In this document: positions 41,785 to 51,524 of the stretch, one piece after another
Layout: every line of letters begins with the position of its first letter
Position numbering within the stretch: the first letter of the stretch is position 1
DNA from: a bacterium
GTDB taxonomy: Bacteria; Patescibacteriota; Microgenomatia; UBA1406; GWC2-37-13
Assembly: GCA_021789995.1 (NCBI GenBank)
Contig: JAJYIQ010000001.1
Location: 434,001-498,000, forward strand
Reading direction: 5' to 3'
Length of the DNA: 64,000 nucleotides
The notes under the pieces: generated by a model
Told to the model about the DNA's origin: nothing
The model's input: the letters and a program-made list of their open reading frames with translations, nothing else
Databases searched by the model: none
Translations under genes and position numbers: made by a program

Positions 41785-42540
41785 ATGAGAAGATCACGAA
41801 TCACCATCACCTTAAAACAGCAGCTGGTAACTGACCTCGATCAGCTGGTTGACGGCGAAAAGATTCGCAATCGTTCCCACGCCATTGAATACATCGTCGA
41901 CCGGTTCTTCCAGCCAACAATCAAAAAGGCGGTCATTATGGCCGGCGGCCGGGGGACGGAAATATCGCCATCCGTCATCGAATCACAGATTGCCAACTTA
42001 AAAAAAAGCCATATTGATGAGATTGTCATTTGTACCGGCGTATCCGGCGATAAAATCAGGCGGTATTTTGGTACCGGAGAAAAATTCGGCGTCAGGATAA
42101 ACTATTCGGGTGAAAAAAAACCGTTGCAAACAGGCGGGGCTCTCCTTAAAACCAAAAATTTTCTGGATAACAAACCATTTCTGGTAATCTACGGCGATGT
42201 TATAACCAATTTGCCGTTTATCGACGTCGTTAATTTTCACGAACAGCAAAAGGCGCTGGCAACCATTGCCTTGACGACCGTGGAAAAACCGGAGGAATTC
42301 GGTCAATTGAAATTACATGGCATTACCTTGGTAAACTTTTACCAGAAAAATAAAACCCAGCCGGTAAAAAGCAATCTGATAAATTGCGGCATTTATGTTT
42401 TCCAGCCGGAAATATTCGACTATTTTCCCCACAGGGAAAAGCCGTTTCTTCTGGAAGATATCATCGAACTGCTCATTCAAAAAAAGAAAGTGAATGGATT
42501 TGTTTTTGAAGAAAAATGGATCGATGTCGGCAAAACTTAA
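41785..42540 (+). CDS. Fusion: ribbon-helix-helix DNA-binding domain plus NDP-sugar nucleotidyltransferase
   Basis: 251 residues from ATG 41785. A frame extension to 41749 overlaps the promoter and is rejected. Residues 1 to about 45 (RRSRITITLKQQLVTDLDQLV then NRSHAIEYIVDRFF) are a CopG-type ribbon-helix-helix domain. From about 49 onward follows an NTP_transferase domain: KKAVIMAGGRGTEISP, LQTGGALLKTKNFL, VIYGDVITNLPF with the metal-binding Asp, NCGIYVFQPEI and DIIELLIQKKKVNGF. It probably makes an NDP-sugar and may control transcription. Its promoter interlocks with that of the divergent UMP kinase fusion, so it may regulate both genes. Confidence 0.82.
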   Translation: MRRSRITITLKQQLVTDLDQLVDGEKIRNRSHAIEYIVDRFFQPTIKKAVIMAGGRGTEISPSVIESQIANLKKSHIDEIVICTGVSGDKIRRYFGTGEKFGVRINYSGEKKPLQTGGALLKTKNFLDNKPFLVIYGDVITNLPFIDVVNFHEQQKALATIALTTVEKPEEFGQLKLHGITLVNFYQKNKTQPVKSNLINCGIYVFQPEIFDYFPHREKPFLLEDIIELLIQKKKVNGFVFEEKWIDVGKT

Positions 42541-42875
42541 AATAATCCCGTATTGTCCAAACCGAAAATCTTCGCTATAAGCCGGACGATAAAAAAGGAT
42601 AAAATCAGCAGGATAAAACCGATCAGTCCGGCCGTAATTTTTGCCTGAGCGCTTTTTACTTTTTCGGCATTACCTTGCGACATCATAAAATCATAGCCGC
42701 CCCAGATGAGGACAAAAAGAAGAATGACCCCGGCAATGGGAATAAGCACAATTAATACACGGCTAATAATAGCGCCAATGGTGATATTGCCATTAGCATC
42801 TGCCAAGCTTGGATCCAACAGACCGTTAAATGACTGACCACCGATTGTCAGCGATTGAGCAATATATTTAGGCAT
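42537..42875 (-). CDS. VirB2/TrbC-like pilin-type small membrane protein
   Basis: 112 residues. After a polar N-terminus of about 38 residues come two hydrophobic helices separated by a short loop: ISRVLIVLIPIAGVILLFVLIWGGYDFM, the loop SQGNAEKVKSAQAKI, then TAGLIGFILLILSFFIVRLIAKIFG. This is the T4SS pilin pattern (VirB2/TrbC). The SQGN-EKVK loop matches the SQGS-EKIK loop in the protein at 50601. It is the last gene of the clpC operon and overlaps the M50-like gene by 28 nt. Confidence 0.8.
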   Translation of the reverse strand: MPKYIAQSLTIGGQSFNGLLDPSLADANGNITIGAIISRVLIVLIPIAGVILLFVLIWGGYDFMMSQGNAEKVKSAQAKITAGLIGFILLILSFFIVRLIAKIFGLDNTGLF

Positions 42876-43480
42876 TTTAAAAAAATAATTAAAATAGTAT
42901 GGATCGCTAACGTTATTAAAAGGTAAATATTAATCCTGCCGGAAATTGACATCAACCGTCCAATTAATCCACTATTAACTATTATATCTAATTTAATATT
43001 GAAAATGTAAAAAATACCGGCAATGATCACTGCCAGCGGAATAAGCACCAATAAATCCTGCAAATCCTGCCTGGAAGAAAACATAGTGGAGGATACGATA
43101 AAAATCATGTAACCGGTCAGGAGATTTAACGGAAAAATCGACAGCCATCCCAATATCAGCACTCCTATTAATAAAGGCGCCAATCCCACCAATAGACCGC
43201 GGATAGCATCCCTTTTTTCGTATTCAACTCTTCCCAACTGAATATAATTATCAGCAAACCGGGGAAAAATACTCATGCTTCTCACTTTTAAAAGCAGGAT
43301 AATTGCCGTCAGAAAATGGGCGGCCTCATGAATCAAGGTACCGGGTAAAAATATTATTGAAATTAGGCTAAAAGTAACTTTTTCGTTATGGACCAATTTC
43401 CCGATGAAATCGAATAGGGAATTGATAGTAATGCGGGAAATAAAATAAATGGCTGCAAGCAGGATTAAAAAAACGATCAT
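42848..43480 (-). CDS. M50-like membrane metalloprotease
   Basis: 210 residues, mostly hydrophobic with about five helices. PGTLIHEAAHFLTAI (about 47-61) contains HEAAH, the zinc-binding HExxH of M50/site-2-type intramembrane proteases. Later helices hold no clear second zinc ligand (the usual xDG motif is not obvious), so activity is uncertain. Overlaps the Thr/Pro-rich protein by 4 nt upstream and the pilin-like gene by 28 nt downstream. It may process a membrane or exported protein of this locus. Confidence 0.68.
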   Translation of the reverse strand: MIVFLILLAAIYFISRITINSLFDFIGKLVHNEKVTFSLISIIFLPGTLIHEAAHFLTAIILLLKVRSMSIFPRFADNYIQLGRVEYEKRDAIRGLLVGLAPLLIGVLILGWLSIFPLNLLTGYMIFIVSSTMFSSRQDLQDLLVLIPLAVIIAGIFYIFNIKLDIIVNSGLIGRLMSISGRINIYLLITLAIHTILIIFLKCLNILLNR

Positions 43481-43803
43481 CGCGCACTGGCCGAACTTAT
43501 TACCGGCGTAGCGGTCAACGCCGGTGTAAAAGTCGCCGATACCGTCGCCGCCAAGGTTGGGCTGGCGGTAGCAACCGGTGTCGGCACCAGGGTAGGAATC
43601 GCTGTCGGTACCGGTGAAGGTGATATTAGCGGCGTGGTCGCAGTCCGAACTGGTGGCTGGGCAACTTTTTTCCGGATCAGAACAAAAAGAAAAACCGCTA
43701 AAACAAAAGTCATTAATATTAGCATACCCAAAAGGATAGAGTTAATAACATTCTGGGTATTTTTTACTTTATTGATGTCCAGCGGCGTAAAATGTTCACT
43801 CAT
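43477..43803 (-). CDS. Single-pass membrane protein with Thr/Pro-rich external tail
   Basis: 108 residues. About 20 polar residues, one transmembrane helix (INSILLGMLILMTFVLAVFLFVLI, about 21-44), then a basic stop (RKK) and a repetitive Thr/Pro/Ala/Ser tail (about 55-100) with AT, SP and PT dipeptides. This low-complexity sequence behaves as an extended stalk. Function unknown. It begins 15 nt after clpC in the same operon. Confidence 0.6.
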   Translation of the reverse strand: MSEHFTPLDINKVKNTQNVINSILLGMLILMTFVLAVFLFVLIRKKVAQPPVRTATTPLISPSPVPTAIPTLVPTPVATASPTLAATVSATFTPALTATPVISSASAR

Positions 43804-43818
43804 ATCGAATATGAACTG

Positions 43819-46800
43819 TTAACTGGCAGGTGTGGGAGATTGTGTTGGGACTGCCTTCGGTTCATCCTCAATAAATTCCTGGACTTTGGCCGATGCACAT
43901 TTTGTACAAATCGGCGTCGCGTTATCAACAACTTCACTGGAGAAACGATTGCCGCAAACTTCGCACAGGAAATTTTTTGTCTTTTGTTTTTTCACTTTTG
44001 CGGCATCGACTAATTCCACTTTTTCAACATTAAAAACAAAATTCTCGCCATCAAAATCGACCATTATCTGGTCTCCGGTCTTAACCTTTCCTTCAATAAT
44101 CAATGTGGAAATCGGGTTTTCAATCAGTTTTTGGATTGCCCGCCGCAGAGGCCGGGCGCCGTAAATCGGATCAAACCCCGACCGGACGATTTCTTTAACG
44201 GTGGCATCGGTGTATATAAAACCCATATCCTGGTCTTCCAACTGTTTTCCTACACCGGCCATTTGCAGTTTGACGATCGCCATCATATGAATAAACCGGA
44301 GTGGCTCGAAGACAATCACTTCGTCGAAACGGTTAATAAGCTCCGGACGGAAAAACTTGCGTAGCTCGCGCATAACTTTGTCTTTTACCAGACCGTACTT
44401 TTTCGTATCTATTTCGCTCTCGACTTTGTTTTTTTCGGCGATTTCCTTTTCCAGCGGAAAATCCTGGCCAAAATATTCCTTCAGGAAACTGACGCTCCAG
44501 GTTTTTTCGTTACCGTTTCTTGACCAAACACTATCACCAACAATTATCAATTCTTTGCCGGCAGGAGAAAAAGTATGGATATCCCAGTGGGTTGTCGGCA
44601 AACCGACCTGTTTTTCCACCGGCACATTGTCTGTTTTCGCCTCCGGTTTAGATTCTGCCACATTTTCTGTCTTAACGGCCGGAGCCACTTTCGTGGCAAC
44701 GGCGTCGCCAAAATAATCCTTCAAATAACCGGTTTCCCAATCTTTGACTTCACCTTTCCGGCGCCAGAACCGGTCTTTATAAGAAATAATTTCCACCTCA
44801 TCCGGCGAATAAGTATGGGTTTTTAATTTGGCTGTTGGTAATTGCTCATCCGGTGCATCAGGAATAGCATTGATGACGACATTGTCTTTAAATAGATTAA
44901 TAAGTGTCATCTGTTGCCAGGTCTTGGCGGTCGTTGATGAACGATAGAAAACATCACTGTCTTTGGTGATTATTTCCACCCCTTTGGCTGACATCGCCTG
45001 AGTATCAAATCCGTGAACGGGAAATTCATTTTTTTCTCCCTTTTCCGCCGAAGCTTTAGCGGAGGCAGATTCAAGCTGTTGTCCTGCAAAATAATCCAAC
45101 AACATTCCCTCTTTCCAATTTCCTGATTCGCTTCCTTTCCCATCTTCCGTTTTTCCACTTCTTTCAAAATATTTATTACCAATTGTCAGTATTTCCCTCC
45201 CCCGCGGGGAAAAAGCATAGCTCGATATCATCGGCGGTTCTTCCACTTCGGTTTTGCCGCTTTTTAATAATTCCTCCTGAATGATCGTCGTACCGATATT
45301 GGATGTACAGATGACGACGGTATTTTTAAAAGAAATAACATGACCTTTATTATCCGTCAGCCTGCCGTCATCGAGAATTTGCAACAAAATATTGAAGATA
45401 TCCGGATGAGCTTTTTCCACCTCGTCAAAAAGGACGACTGAATACGGTTTGCGCCGGACGGCTTCGGTCAGTTTTCCACCTTCTTCGTAACCGACATAGC
45501 CGGGAGGAGCACCTAACAATTTAGCCACTTCGTGTTTCTCCATGTATTCGGTCATGTCGAAGCGGATCATTGAGTCGACGGTTCCGAAAAGAATATCGGC
45601 CAGTGTTTTGGCCAATTCGGTTTTACCGACACCGGTTGGCCCGAGGAAAACAAAGCTGCCGATCGGCCGCTCGGTTGATTTTAGACCGGCCCGGCCGCGG
45701 CGGACGGCATCGGCCACCGATTTGACCGCCACTTCCTGATCAATCAGCCGTTTATGCATGATTTCTTCCAAGTGGGCCAGGCGTTCGATTTCCGAACTGG
45801 TGATTTTATTAACCGGAATCCCCGTCCAGCGGGATACAATATCTTTAATAATCTCGACAGTGACGCTCGTTGTCGTCTGGCTTTTTTTCAAATTGTATTG
45901 GTCCTGTTTTTCTTTAAGGGAATGGGAAATATCATCGATTTTTGATCGCCAGATACGCGCCTTGACCCGGTCGCCGCTTTTTTCGGCTTCGGATAGTTCC
46001 TGATTCAATTCGGCCACCCGCGATTCCAATGATTTGATTTCTTCCGGCAGGGAAATAAGAGGCAGGCGGACGGCCGAAGCAGCTTCATCAATCAAATCGA
46101 CCGCTTTATCCGGTAAAAACCGGTCGCCGACATACCGTTTGGACAAACGGACGGCTGCTTCGATCGCCTCTTCGGGAATCTTTACCCGGTGGAAGGCTTC
46201 ATATTTATCTTTAATGGCTTGCAGCATTTTGATCGCCTGCTCTTCCGTCGGCTCCGGCACTAAAACCGGCTGGAAACGGCGCTCAAGCGCCGGATCTTTT
46301 TCGATATATTTCCGATATTCTGTCAAAGTGGTCGCGCCGATTAATTGCAGTTCACCTCGGGCCAAAGCTGGTTTGAGAAAATTAGAAGCATCAAGCGACC
46401 CTTCGCCCGAGCTTCCTGCCCCGACAATATTGTGAATTTCATCGATAAATAAGATAATTTGTCCTTGACTGGCTTTAATTTGCTCGATAAGATCCTTCAT
46501 CCGTTCTTCAAATTCTCCCCGGTGGGAAGCGCCGGCAATAATATTCATGAGATCCAGCTGCAGAATCCTTTTGTTAAGAAGCGATTCGGGTACGCCTTTG
46601 GAGGCGATTTTCTGGGCGAGGCCTTCGACGATCGCCGTCTTTCCGACCCCCGCTTCACCGACTAAAGCGGGATTATTTTTGGTGCGTCGCGACAGGATAT
46701 GAATCGTTCTTTCGATTACCTCCGACCGTTCGACTACCGGATCAAGAAGTCCTTGGGCGGCTTTGGCCGTTAGATCGATAGTAAATTCCTCCAAAACATT

Positions 46801-47667
46801 TTTCTTTTGCTCGGCTTCTTTTGCTTCTTCTTCCAGTCCCTCTTTTTTACCGGTAATTTTTTTATTTAAATCCTCTTTTTTCAATCCAAGTTTGGCCAAT
46901 GTCCTGGCCCCGGCGCCTTCGCCTTCATTGTATAAAGCTAACAATAAATGTTCGGGTGAGATAAATTCGAAACCCATTTTCCGGGCAATCACCAGGGAAT
47001 CACCAAGAATTCTTTTTATCCGCGGGGAAAGGGGGGTACTCGGCGTGGTCGCCGGACCGTTGGTTTTGGGTGAGGTTAAATAAACTTTAGCCAACTCTTC
47101 TTCGATTGTTTGCGGCTGGATTTTCAGCTCAGCCAGGAAATTGTATATCTCCGAATCAGACAATAGTCCGTGCAACAGGTGCTCGCTGTCGACAAATTGG
47201 CTTTTCAGTTCCTTGGCTTTGGTCTGGGCCGACATAAAAACGCGGTTGGACCGTTGGGTCAGGTGGGTCATCAGGTCCAGCTCTTCCTGCTTTTGCTGCT
47301 CTGGGGTTTGTGGCGGTTGCGGTTTCGTAGTAGGGGCGGATCCCGTTGTCCCCCCGTTTGTCGTTGTTTGCCCGATAGGTGTTTGGGGTTTTAAACCATT
47401 TGTTGGTGTTGGCGGATTAACCGGAACCGGATTGTTATTTTTGCCATTTGCTATGTCGTTTTGATATTTGATATTTGATACTTGATTTTGGCTGACTGGC
47501 GGTTTCCCAATTCCGTTGTATGCCACTCCTCCTCCGGGCGGTGAACCGATACCGTTATACGTCTCATTGGTCAATACCGGATGATCTCCAGGCACAACCG
47601 GTGGCGATGACGCAGTTGCACTTGTATTAGTGTTATCGTTTTTAATAAAATCAAAGAAACCGGCCAT
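43819..47667 (-). CDS. clpC: ClpC-type AAA+ unfoldase with large repeat insertion and C-terminal zinc ribbon
   Basis: 1,282 residues against about 810-850 for normal ClpC. Residues 1-130 are a Pro/Gly/Asn-rich disordered extension, and the Clp N domain is at about 133-270. AAA-1 has Walker A GEAGVGKT (337-344) and Walker B ILFIDE (405-410). A middle domain lies around 540-600. AAA-2 has GPTGVGKT (676-683), VVLFDE (744-749), sensor 1 TSN and RPELINRF (1107-1114). Between sensor 1 and RPELINRF about 285 residues (805-1090) are inserted: four repeats with a conserved W and terminal YF or LF. A Cys4 zinc ribbon (CEVC 1235-1238, CTKC 1254-1257) ends the chain. It probably unfolds substrates for ClpP. 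Confidence 0.93.
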   Translation of the reverse strand: MAGFFDFIKNDNTNTSATASSPPVVPGDHPVLTNETYNGIGSPPGGGVAYNGIGKPPVSQNQVSNIKYQNDIANGKNNNPVPVNPPTPTNGLKPQTPIGQTTTNGGTTGSAPTTKPQPPQTPEQQKQEELDLMTHLTQRSNRVFMSAQTKAKELKSQFVDSEHLLHGLLSDSEIYNFLAELKIQPQTIEEELAKVYLTSPKTNGPATTPSTPLSPRIKRILGDSLVIARKMGFEFISPEHLLLALYNEGEGAGARTLAKLGLKKEDLNKKITGKKEGLEEEAKEAEQKKNVLEEFTIDLTAKAAQGLLDPVVERSEVIERTIHILSRRTKNNPALVGEAGVGKTAIVEGLAQKIASKGVPESLLNKRILQLDLMNIIAGASHRGEFEERMKDLIEQIKASQGQIILFIDEIHNIVGAGSSGEGSLDASNFLKPALARGELQLIGATTLTEYRKYIEKDPALERRFQPVLVPEPTEEQAIKMLQAIKDKYEAFHRVKIPEEAIEAAVRLSKRYVGDRFLPDKAVDLIDEAASAVRLPLISLPEEIKSLESRVAELNQELSEAEKSGDRVKARIWRSKIDDISHSLKEKQDQYNLKKSQTTTSVTVEIIKDIVSRWTGIPVNKITSSEIERLAHLEEIMHKRLIDQEVAVKSVADAVRRGRAGLKSTERPIGSFVFLGPTGVGKTELAKTLADILFGTVDSMIRFDMTEYMEKHEVAKLLGAPPGYVGYEEGGKLTEAVRRKPYSVVLFDEVEKAHPDIFNILLQILDDGRLTDNKGHVISFKNTVVICTSNIGTTIIQEELLKSGKTEVEEPPMISSYAFSPRGREILTIGNKYFERSGKTEDGKGSESGNWKEGMLLDYFAGQQLESASAKASAEKGEKNEFPVHGFDTQAMSAKGVEIITKDSDVFYRSSTTAKTWQQMTLINLFKDNVVINAIPDAPDEQLPTAKLKTHTYSPDEVEIISYKDRFWRRKGEVKDWETGYLKDYFGDAVATKVAPAVKTENVAESKPEAKTDNVPVEKQVGLPTTHWDIHTFSPAGKELIIVGDSVWSRNGNEKTWSVSFLKEYFGQDFPLEKEIAEKNKVESEIDTKKYGLVKDKVMRELRKFFRPELINRFDEVIVFEPLRFIHMMAIVKLQMAGVGKQLEDQDMGFIYTDATVKEIVRSGFDPIYGARPLRRAIQKLIENPISTLIIEGKVKTGDQIMVDFDGENFVFNVEKVELVDAAKVKKQKTKNFLCEVCGNRFSSEVVDNATPICTKCASAKVQEFIEDEPKAVPTQSPTPAS
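44400..45255 (-). repeat. Four protein repeats inserted in ClpC AAA-2
   Basis: Encodes ClpC residues about 805-1090. The cores are 815-860 ([16 protein letters not shown] to LLDYF), 886-926 ([12 protein letters not shown] to LINLF), 949-986 ([15 protein letters not shown] to LKDYF) and 1028-1066 ([15 protein letters not shown] to LKEYF). The common pattern is S-P/A-x2-x-E-I/L, a strand pair, Arg, W and L-x2-Y-F. Linkers are low complexity. Confidence 0.75.
45041..45070. repeat. Repeat-derived [10 protein letters not shown] segment inside clpC
   Basis: The DNA CCGCCGAAGCTTTAGCGGAG is palindrome-like and encodes the [10 protein letters not shown] stretch (about residues 868-877) in the linker between ClpC repeats 1 and 2. 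It looks like a short interspersed repeat captured in frame. Confidence 0.45.
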
Positions 47668-47702
47668 AATTCCATTATGAAGAAAAATTGTCTTATTGTC
47701 AA
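47665..47702. promoter_or_regulatory. Overlapping divergent leaderless promoters of clpC and the C39 gene
   Basis: The 15-bp palindrome CATAATTCCATTATG (47665-47679) contains both start codons: CAT 47665-47667 is the clpC ATG and ATG 47677-47679 starts the plus gene. CATAAT 47665-47670 is the -10 of the plus gene and its mirror 47679-47674 is the -10 of clpC. The clpC -35 TTGACA is at 47702-47697 (17-nt spacer). The plus -35 is TTAATA at 47642-47647. Confidence 0.7.
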
Positions 47703-48462
47703 TGTTATTTATTTCTTTATTTGCTTATCTGTTTATTCATATATTGGGTTGTCAGTTGTTCACGCGCAGACCACTCCGGTACCCACTCCCGACAGCTACG
47801 ATTCATTCTTGAAGCTTTTGGATATTTTTGTCAATCCCGGCACCATGCAGCAATCTTCCTTCAATTTCACCACCCCCTCCGCCACCCTTCCTTCCACCGC
47901 TATTCCTAATTCCGCTCCATCATCTATCATATATAATCCATTATCTAATTTTACTTACTATCCCCAGTGCGACGGTATATTTGACAATATCCAACTCCCT
48001 AACGGCTGTAATCTTTGCAAGGCCGGGTGCGGACCAACGGCACTGGCAATGATCCTTTCTTCCTATGTCGATAAAAAATTTACGCCGGATGCCGTCGTTA
48101 ATCTGTATAAACAAAACGGTTTTTATGCCGGCTGTGACGGGACAAAAATCACCGACGCCATGAATATCGCTACCCAGAACGGGCTGAAAACGACCGATTT
48201 GCTTGTGTATGACGGCCGCAATAACGATAACGCCATCCAGGATTTCAAAGCATATATAAATAGCGGTTGGACGATATTTGCCTTGGCCCGTTACTGCGCC
48301 GCCGGCTGCAGGCATTTTTTCTGGATTACTAATGTCGATAGTCAGAATAATGTGTGGGCCTATGATTCTTTTTACGGCCGAAAGCGCCTGCCGCCGCCTT
48401 TTAACGAAAACCAATATTATCCGTTTCCCCAATTCAGGCTGGCATTCGGGGTGAAGAAATAA
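47677..48462 (+). CDS. Secreted C39-like cysteine peptidase
   Basis: 261 residues. An N-terminal hydrophobic signal or anchor (about 5-30) is followed by a Ser/Thr/Pro linker. The C39-like domain runs from about 95 to the end: catalytic Cys in [17 protein letters not shown], catalytic His in [11 protein letters not shown] and Asp in AYDSFYG. Extra cysteines (CNLC, GCD, YCAAGC) may form disulfides. C39_2-type domains are peptidases or bind and cleave exported substrates. It is divergent from clpC and heads a plus-strand operon with a VirB6-like protein, so it may process secreted proteins. Confidence 0.8.
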   Translation: MKKNCLIVNVIYFFICLSVYSYIGLSVVHAQTTPVPTPDSYDSFLKLLDIFVNPGTMQQSSFNFTTPSATLPSTAIPNSAPSSIIYNPLSNFTYYPQCDGIFDNIQLPNGCNLCKAGCGPTALAMILSSYVDKKFTPDAVVNLYKQNGFYAGCDGTKITDAMNIATQNGLKTTDLLVYDGRNNDNAIQDFKAYINSGWTIFALARYCAAGCRHFFWITNVDSQNNVWAYDSFYGRKRLPPPFNENQYYPFPQFRLAFGVKK

Positions 48463-48463
48463 A

Positions 48464-48901
48464 ATGTTAAACAAAACCAACCTAATCTATCTAATCCTTT
48501 TAGGAATTCTTGTCATTCTTATTATCGCTGTCGTCGCCTTTCCGGCCAAAGAGCAAAACGCAACTCAAACCTTCCAAGACTTGCCGACACCCACCACTGT
48601 CCAGGTACTACCTTCTCCCACCTCAAACACTCCAATCCCAATAATTTCTCCGACCAATACCGGCGGCAATGAAGACGTTCCCCAACCTACATTGGATTAT
48701 TCTCTTCAAAAAGAAACTCTTCGCCGGAAAACATCGCTCAAAACTGTCGCTTTCACAATCTCTTTCGATTATTCCAACGACCGCTTTATCGTCACTCCAA
48801 ACTCACCCAATTCCCTCACTTCCCTGGATTCCCCGGTTTTTCAATCCTGGTTGAAGCAAAATTACCCCTTACTTCCCATGAGTCAGTTTGTGTTACAATG
48901 A
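48464..48901 (+). CDS. Anchored protein of unknown function
   Basis: 145 residues. One N-terminal membrane helix (LIYLILLGILVILIIAVVAF, about 6-25), a Thr/Pro-rich linker (about 30-70) and a small C-terminal domain (TVAFTISFDYSNDRFIVTPN, PVFQSWLKQNYPLLPMSQFVLQ). I do not recognise it. It starts 1 nt after the C39 gene and ends 4 nt before the VirB6-like gene, so the three are an operon. Confidence 0.6.
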   Translation: MLNKTNLIYLILLGILVILIIAVVAFPAKEQNATQTFQDLPTPTTVQVLPSPTSNTPIPIISPTNTGGNEDVPQPTLDYSLQKETLRRKTSLKTVAFTISFDYSNDRFIVTPNSPNSLTSLDSPVFQSWLKQNYPLLPMSQFVLQ

Positions 48902-48905
48902 ATTT

Positions 48906-50582
48906 ATGGTTTTTTTTTATTGGCTGCAGTATGGTTTCGGAATTTTCAAAAAAGTTCTTCTTGTCACCATTGTCTTTCTGGCCGTCATTTTCCTTATGGC
49001 TCATTTTATCGGCAAAGACCGTCCCCAAGCAACCCAGTCCACGATTGATCCGATACAACAAAACCGACAGAAAATTTATAAGATTATTAATGATCCACAG
49101 TTAAATAAAACACCCCAAGGAAAAATATCGATCGCCCTTTACCGGTTAACTGCCTGCTCGATGCTCGGCGAAGCCTGCACTAATAATCCGGCGGACGGCA
49201 ATAAAAATTTCAATCACAGTGTATTCGGATTCATGGCCAACCTGATCGCCTTGCCCTACGAAAATCCGCCGGCTTCCGGCGTCTACTGGGCATATAACGG
49301 GCTGCAAAATGCCGGTTTCATTCCCAAAACTTATGCCGCCGAGGGAATCGGTTTTGGTGCCATCGGCGCTTTTTCCAAAATCTGGGTCGCTTTCCGCGAC
49401 GTCGCCTACACCGTCCTCGTACTGGTTATCATTGCCATTGGCTTCATGATCATGTTCCGGATGAAACTCAATCCTCAGACAGTCATTTCCGTGGAAAATG
49501 CGCTGCCGCGAATCGTCATCGCCCTAATCATGATCACTTTCTCTTTTGCTATCGTCGGTTTTTTGATCGATTTAATGTATATGTCGATCGCCCTGCTGGT
49601 ATCGATCCTTGGCCCCGCCGGCGGCTATAATGTGGCGCAATACCAGCAAAAATTCATCCAAGGCGGCATCACCGACCTGATGGGCTGGTTTTCCGGTTCA
49701 CTGGGATTTAAAGGATTATTTTTTGATGTTCCCAACTCCCTGCTTAATCTGATTCCTCAAGTTGGAATGGCATTAAGATCCGCTATTGCCCTAATTGGTA
49801 TTTTTTGGTTGTATCCTTTTTTTGATAGAAATGTCGGCAATAAAGTGACAACTCTAATGGGCTCGTTATTTCCGCCGGACGCGGGAGTAAACGCGGGAGT
49901 CAAATTTACTTTTAACATCGGTAAAATCGTCACCAATCTGTTAGCGGTCTTTGCAGCCGCTCCTTTTCAGTTATTTTTAACCGGTGTAGTATCGGTTACC
50001 GTAATTGCGCCTTTTGTAGTTGGTATATTACTCTTTATTGGCCTGATGTTTGCCGTCATGCGTGTAACATTCTTGATATTCAGCGCTTACAGCAAAGTAA
50101 TCCTTAACGTCATTATTGCCCCCCTTTATCTGCTTCTGGAAGCGATTCCCGGCCAGAATGCCTTTTCTTCATGGTTCAAAGGGCTGATTGCTGAACTGAT
50201 TGTCTTTCCGACAATCGTTGGCATTATTTTAATTGGCGAAATAATAATTAAGGACATCTCCACCAGCAATATTATTCAATTTCCTTTTCAGGCCGGCATT
50301 GATCCCCGCAGTTTCGGCATCATTATCGGTTTGGTCATTCTTTACATGACCCCGGATTTAGTGAAAACCGTTAAGCAAATGTTGGTGCCCAAGCCCGGAC
50401 CGCTTGACCAAGCCGGTGTGGGTGTCCTCTTTGGAGGTGTAAAAGCTGGTGTTGATACCGGTGTCGGTGAATTCTCCAAGTGGGCCAGTACGGCTTATTA
50501 TGCCGGTCCATTAATGAAAACATTAGGTCGATTTGGGATAAAAACAGGTGGTAACGCTCCACCCAGTAATACAGAAGGTTAG
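48906..50582 (+). CDS. VirB6/TrbL-like polytopic membrane protein
   Basis: 558 residues from ATG 48906. The TTG six codons upstream overlaps the previous gene and is rejected. One N-terminal helix, a soluble segment (about 38-150), then eight or so hydrophobic helices, then a Gly-rich polar tail. The segments VAYTVLVLVIIAIGFMIMFRMKLNPQTVISVENALPRIVIALIMITFSFAIV and YSKVILNVIIAPLYLLLEAIPG are typical of VirB6/TrbL family proteins, the inner-membrane channel of type IV secretion. No VirB4 or VirD4 ATPase is in the window. Confidence 0.7.
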   Translation: MVFFYWLQYGFGIFKKVLLVTIVFLAVIFLMAHFIGKDRPQATQSTIDPIQQNRQKIYKIINDPQLNKTPQGKISIALYRLTACSMLGEACTNNPADGNKNFNHSVFGFMANLIALPYENPPASGVYWAYNGLQNAGFIPKTYAAEGIGFGAIGAFSKIWVAFRDVAYTVLVLVIIAIGFMIMFRMKLNPQTVISVENALPRIVIALIMITFSFAIVGFLIDLMYMSIALLVSILGPAGGYNVAQYQQKFIQGGITDLMGWFSGSLGFKGLFFDVPNSLLNLIPQVGMALRSAIALIGIFWLYPFFDRNVGNKVTTLMGSLFPPDAGVNAGVKFTFNIGKIVTNLLAVFAAAPFQLFLTGVVSVTVIAPFVVGILLFIGLMFAVMRVTFLIFSAYSKVILNVIIAPLYLLLEAIPGQNAFSSWFKGLIAELIVFPTIVGIILIGEIIIKDISTSNIIQFPFQAGIDPRSFGIIIGLVILYMTPDLVKTVKQMLVPKPGPLDQAGVGVLFGGVKAGVDTGVGEFSKWASTAYYAGPLMKTLGRFGIKTGGNAPPSNTEG

Positions 50583-50600
50583 AAAGGCTTATTAATAATT

Positions 50601-51524
50601 TTAAAGAAAAGGAATTCTTAAAATATTTACACCAATAAGTTTTAAAATAAAAATGGAAAAAACAATTAACATTAAACCCATGATACAGGAAGTCAGCATT
50701 TCCTGGGATTTTTTGATTTTTTCCGGACTGCCCTGCGACGTCTGCATCATAAAGGCGGAATAAATAATGCAAAGAATCGCCACCAAGCCGCCGAAACCGA
50801 TACCCATCGACAATAGGAAGTTACCGACAAAACTTTGCAGATTCAGCGGTATGCAGCCTATTCCCGTCCACATCCCGTCGCCGGAAGCGCAGGCCAGGCA
50901 GTCTTTTAATTCGCTCGTATTGGAAAGGTAATTGTAACACAGCTGGGCAATCGATTTATTCATATTAGCCGAACTGCTCGCGCATTTACAGTTCGGGTCG
51001 GTGGCGCTCGGTTGCGGCTCGCCGTTGACACAAACAGTATTCGGATTATTTTTTTGAAAATTTTTTATGGCATCCAACCGTTGTGTAGCAGCCGCGGATA
51101 AACTGTTGTATGCGTTTATGATATCACCGGTCAAAGGCAATTTTGACAAAACATCGGTCACTGAACCGCTGGGAATCGCCGGCAAGGTGTTTATTTGCGG
51201 TAAAGCCAAACTGCAACACTTTTCCGTGCCATCAGTGGCGCCACCGACACCGCAGTCTAAACCAGGAATCGATTGATTGCTGATTGTCCCTAAAAAATTT
51301 TGTGGTTGTGCCGGTGCCGCAGTGCTGGCCGCCTGACACTTCTCCTTGGTATCATAATCACAGGTAAACTCTGTTGGTTCATCGGTCCCAAGGCACTGGT
51401 TTGGAAAATAACATTTTTTCAATTGGCCGGATAATTTCGGCGTTGGCTGCGGTGTCTGGGCAAAGACAGGAAACGTGATTGTTAATAAAATGAATAGAAT
51501 GGCGGCCAAGAAAAATTTTTTCAT
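50601..51524 (-). CDS. Secreted cysteine-rich protein with VirB2-like pilin end
   Basis: 307 residues. Signal peptide (about 1-22). A cysteine-rich secreted region (about 35-230) with 16 or so Cys, including CYFPNQC, CDYDTKEKC and DCLACASGDGMW. Then two hydrophobic helices (FVGNFLLSMGIGFGGLVAILCIIYSAFMM and MLTSCIMGLMLIVFSIFILKLIG) joined by the loop TSQGSPEKIKKSQE, the same loop as in the pilin-like protein at 42537. It is probably a minor pilin or adhesin of the T4SS-like apparatus. It is coupled to the giant protein gene by a 4-nt overlap. Confidence 0.72.
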   Translation of the reverse strand: MKKFFLAAILFILLTITFPVFAQTPQPTPKLSGQLKKCYFPNQCLGTDEPTEFTCDYDTKEKCQAASTAAPAQPQNFLGTISNQSIPGLDCGVGGATDGTEKCCSLALPQINTLPAIPSGSVTDVLSKLPLTGDIINAYNSLSAAATQRLDAIKNFQKNNPNTVCVNGEPQPSATDPNCKCASSSANMNKSIAQLCYNYLSNTSELKDCLACASGDGMWTGIGCIPLNLQSFVGNFLLSMGIGFGGLVAILCIIYSAFMMQTSQGSPEKIKKSQEMLTSCIMGLMLIVFSIFILKLIGVNILRIPFL

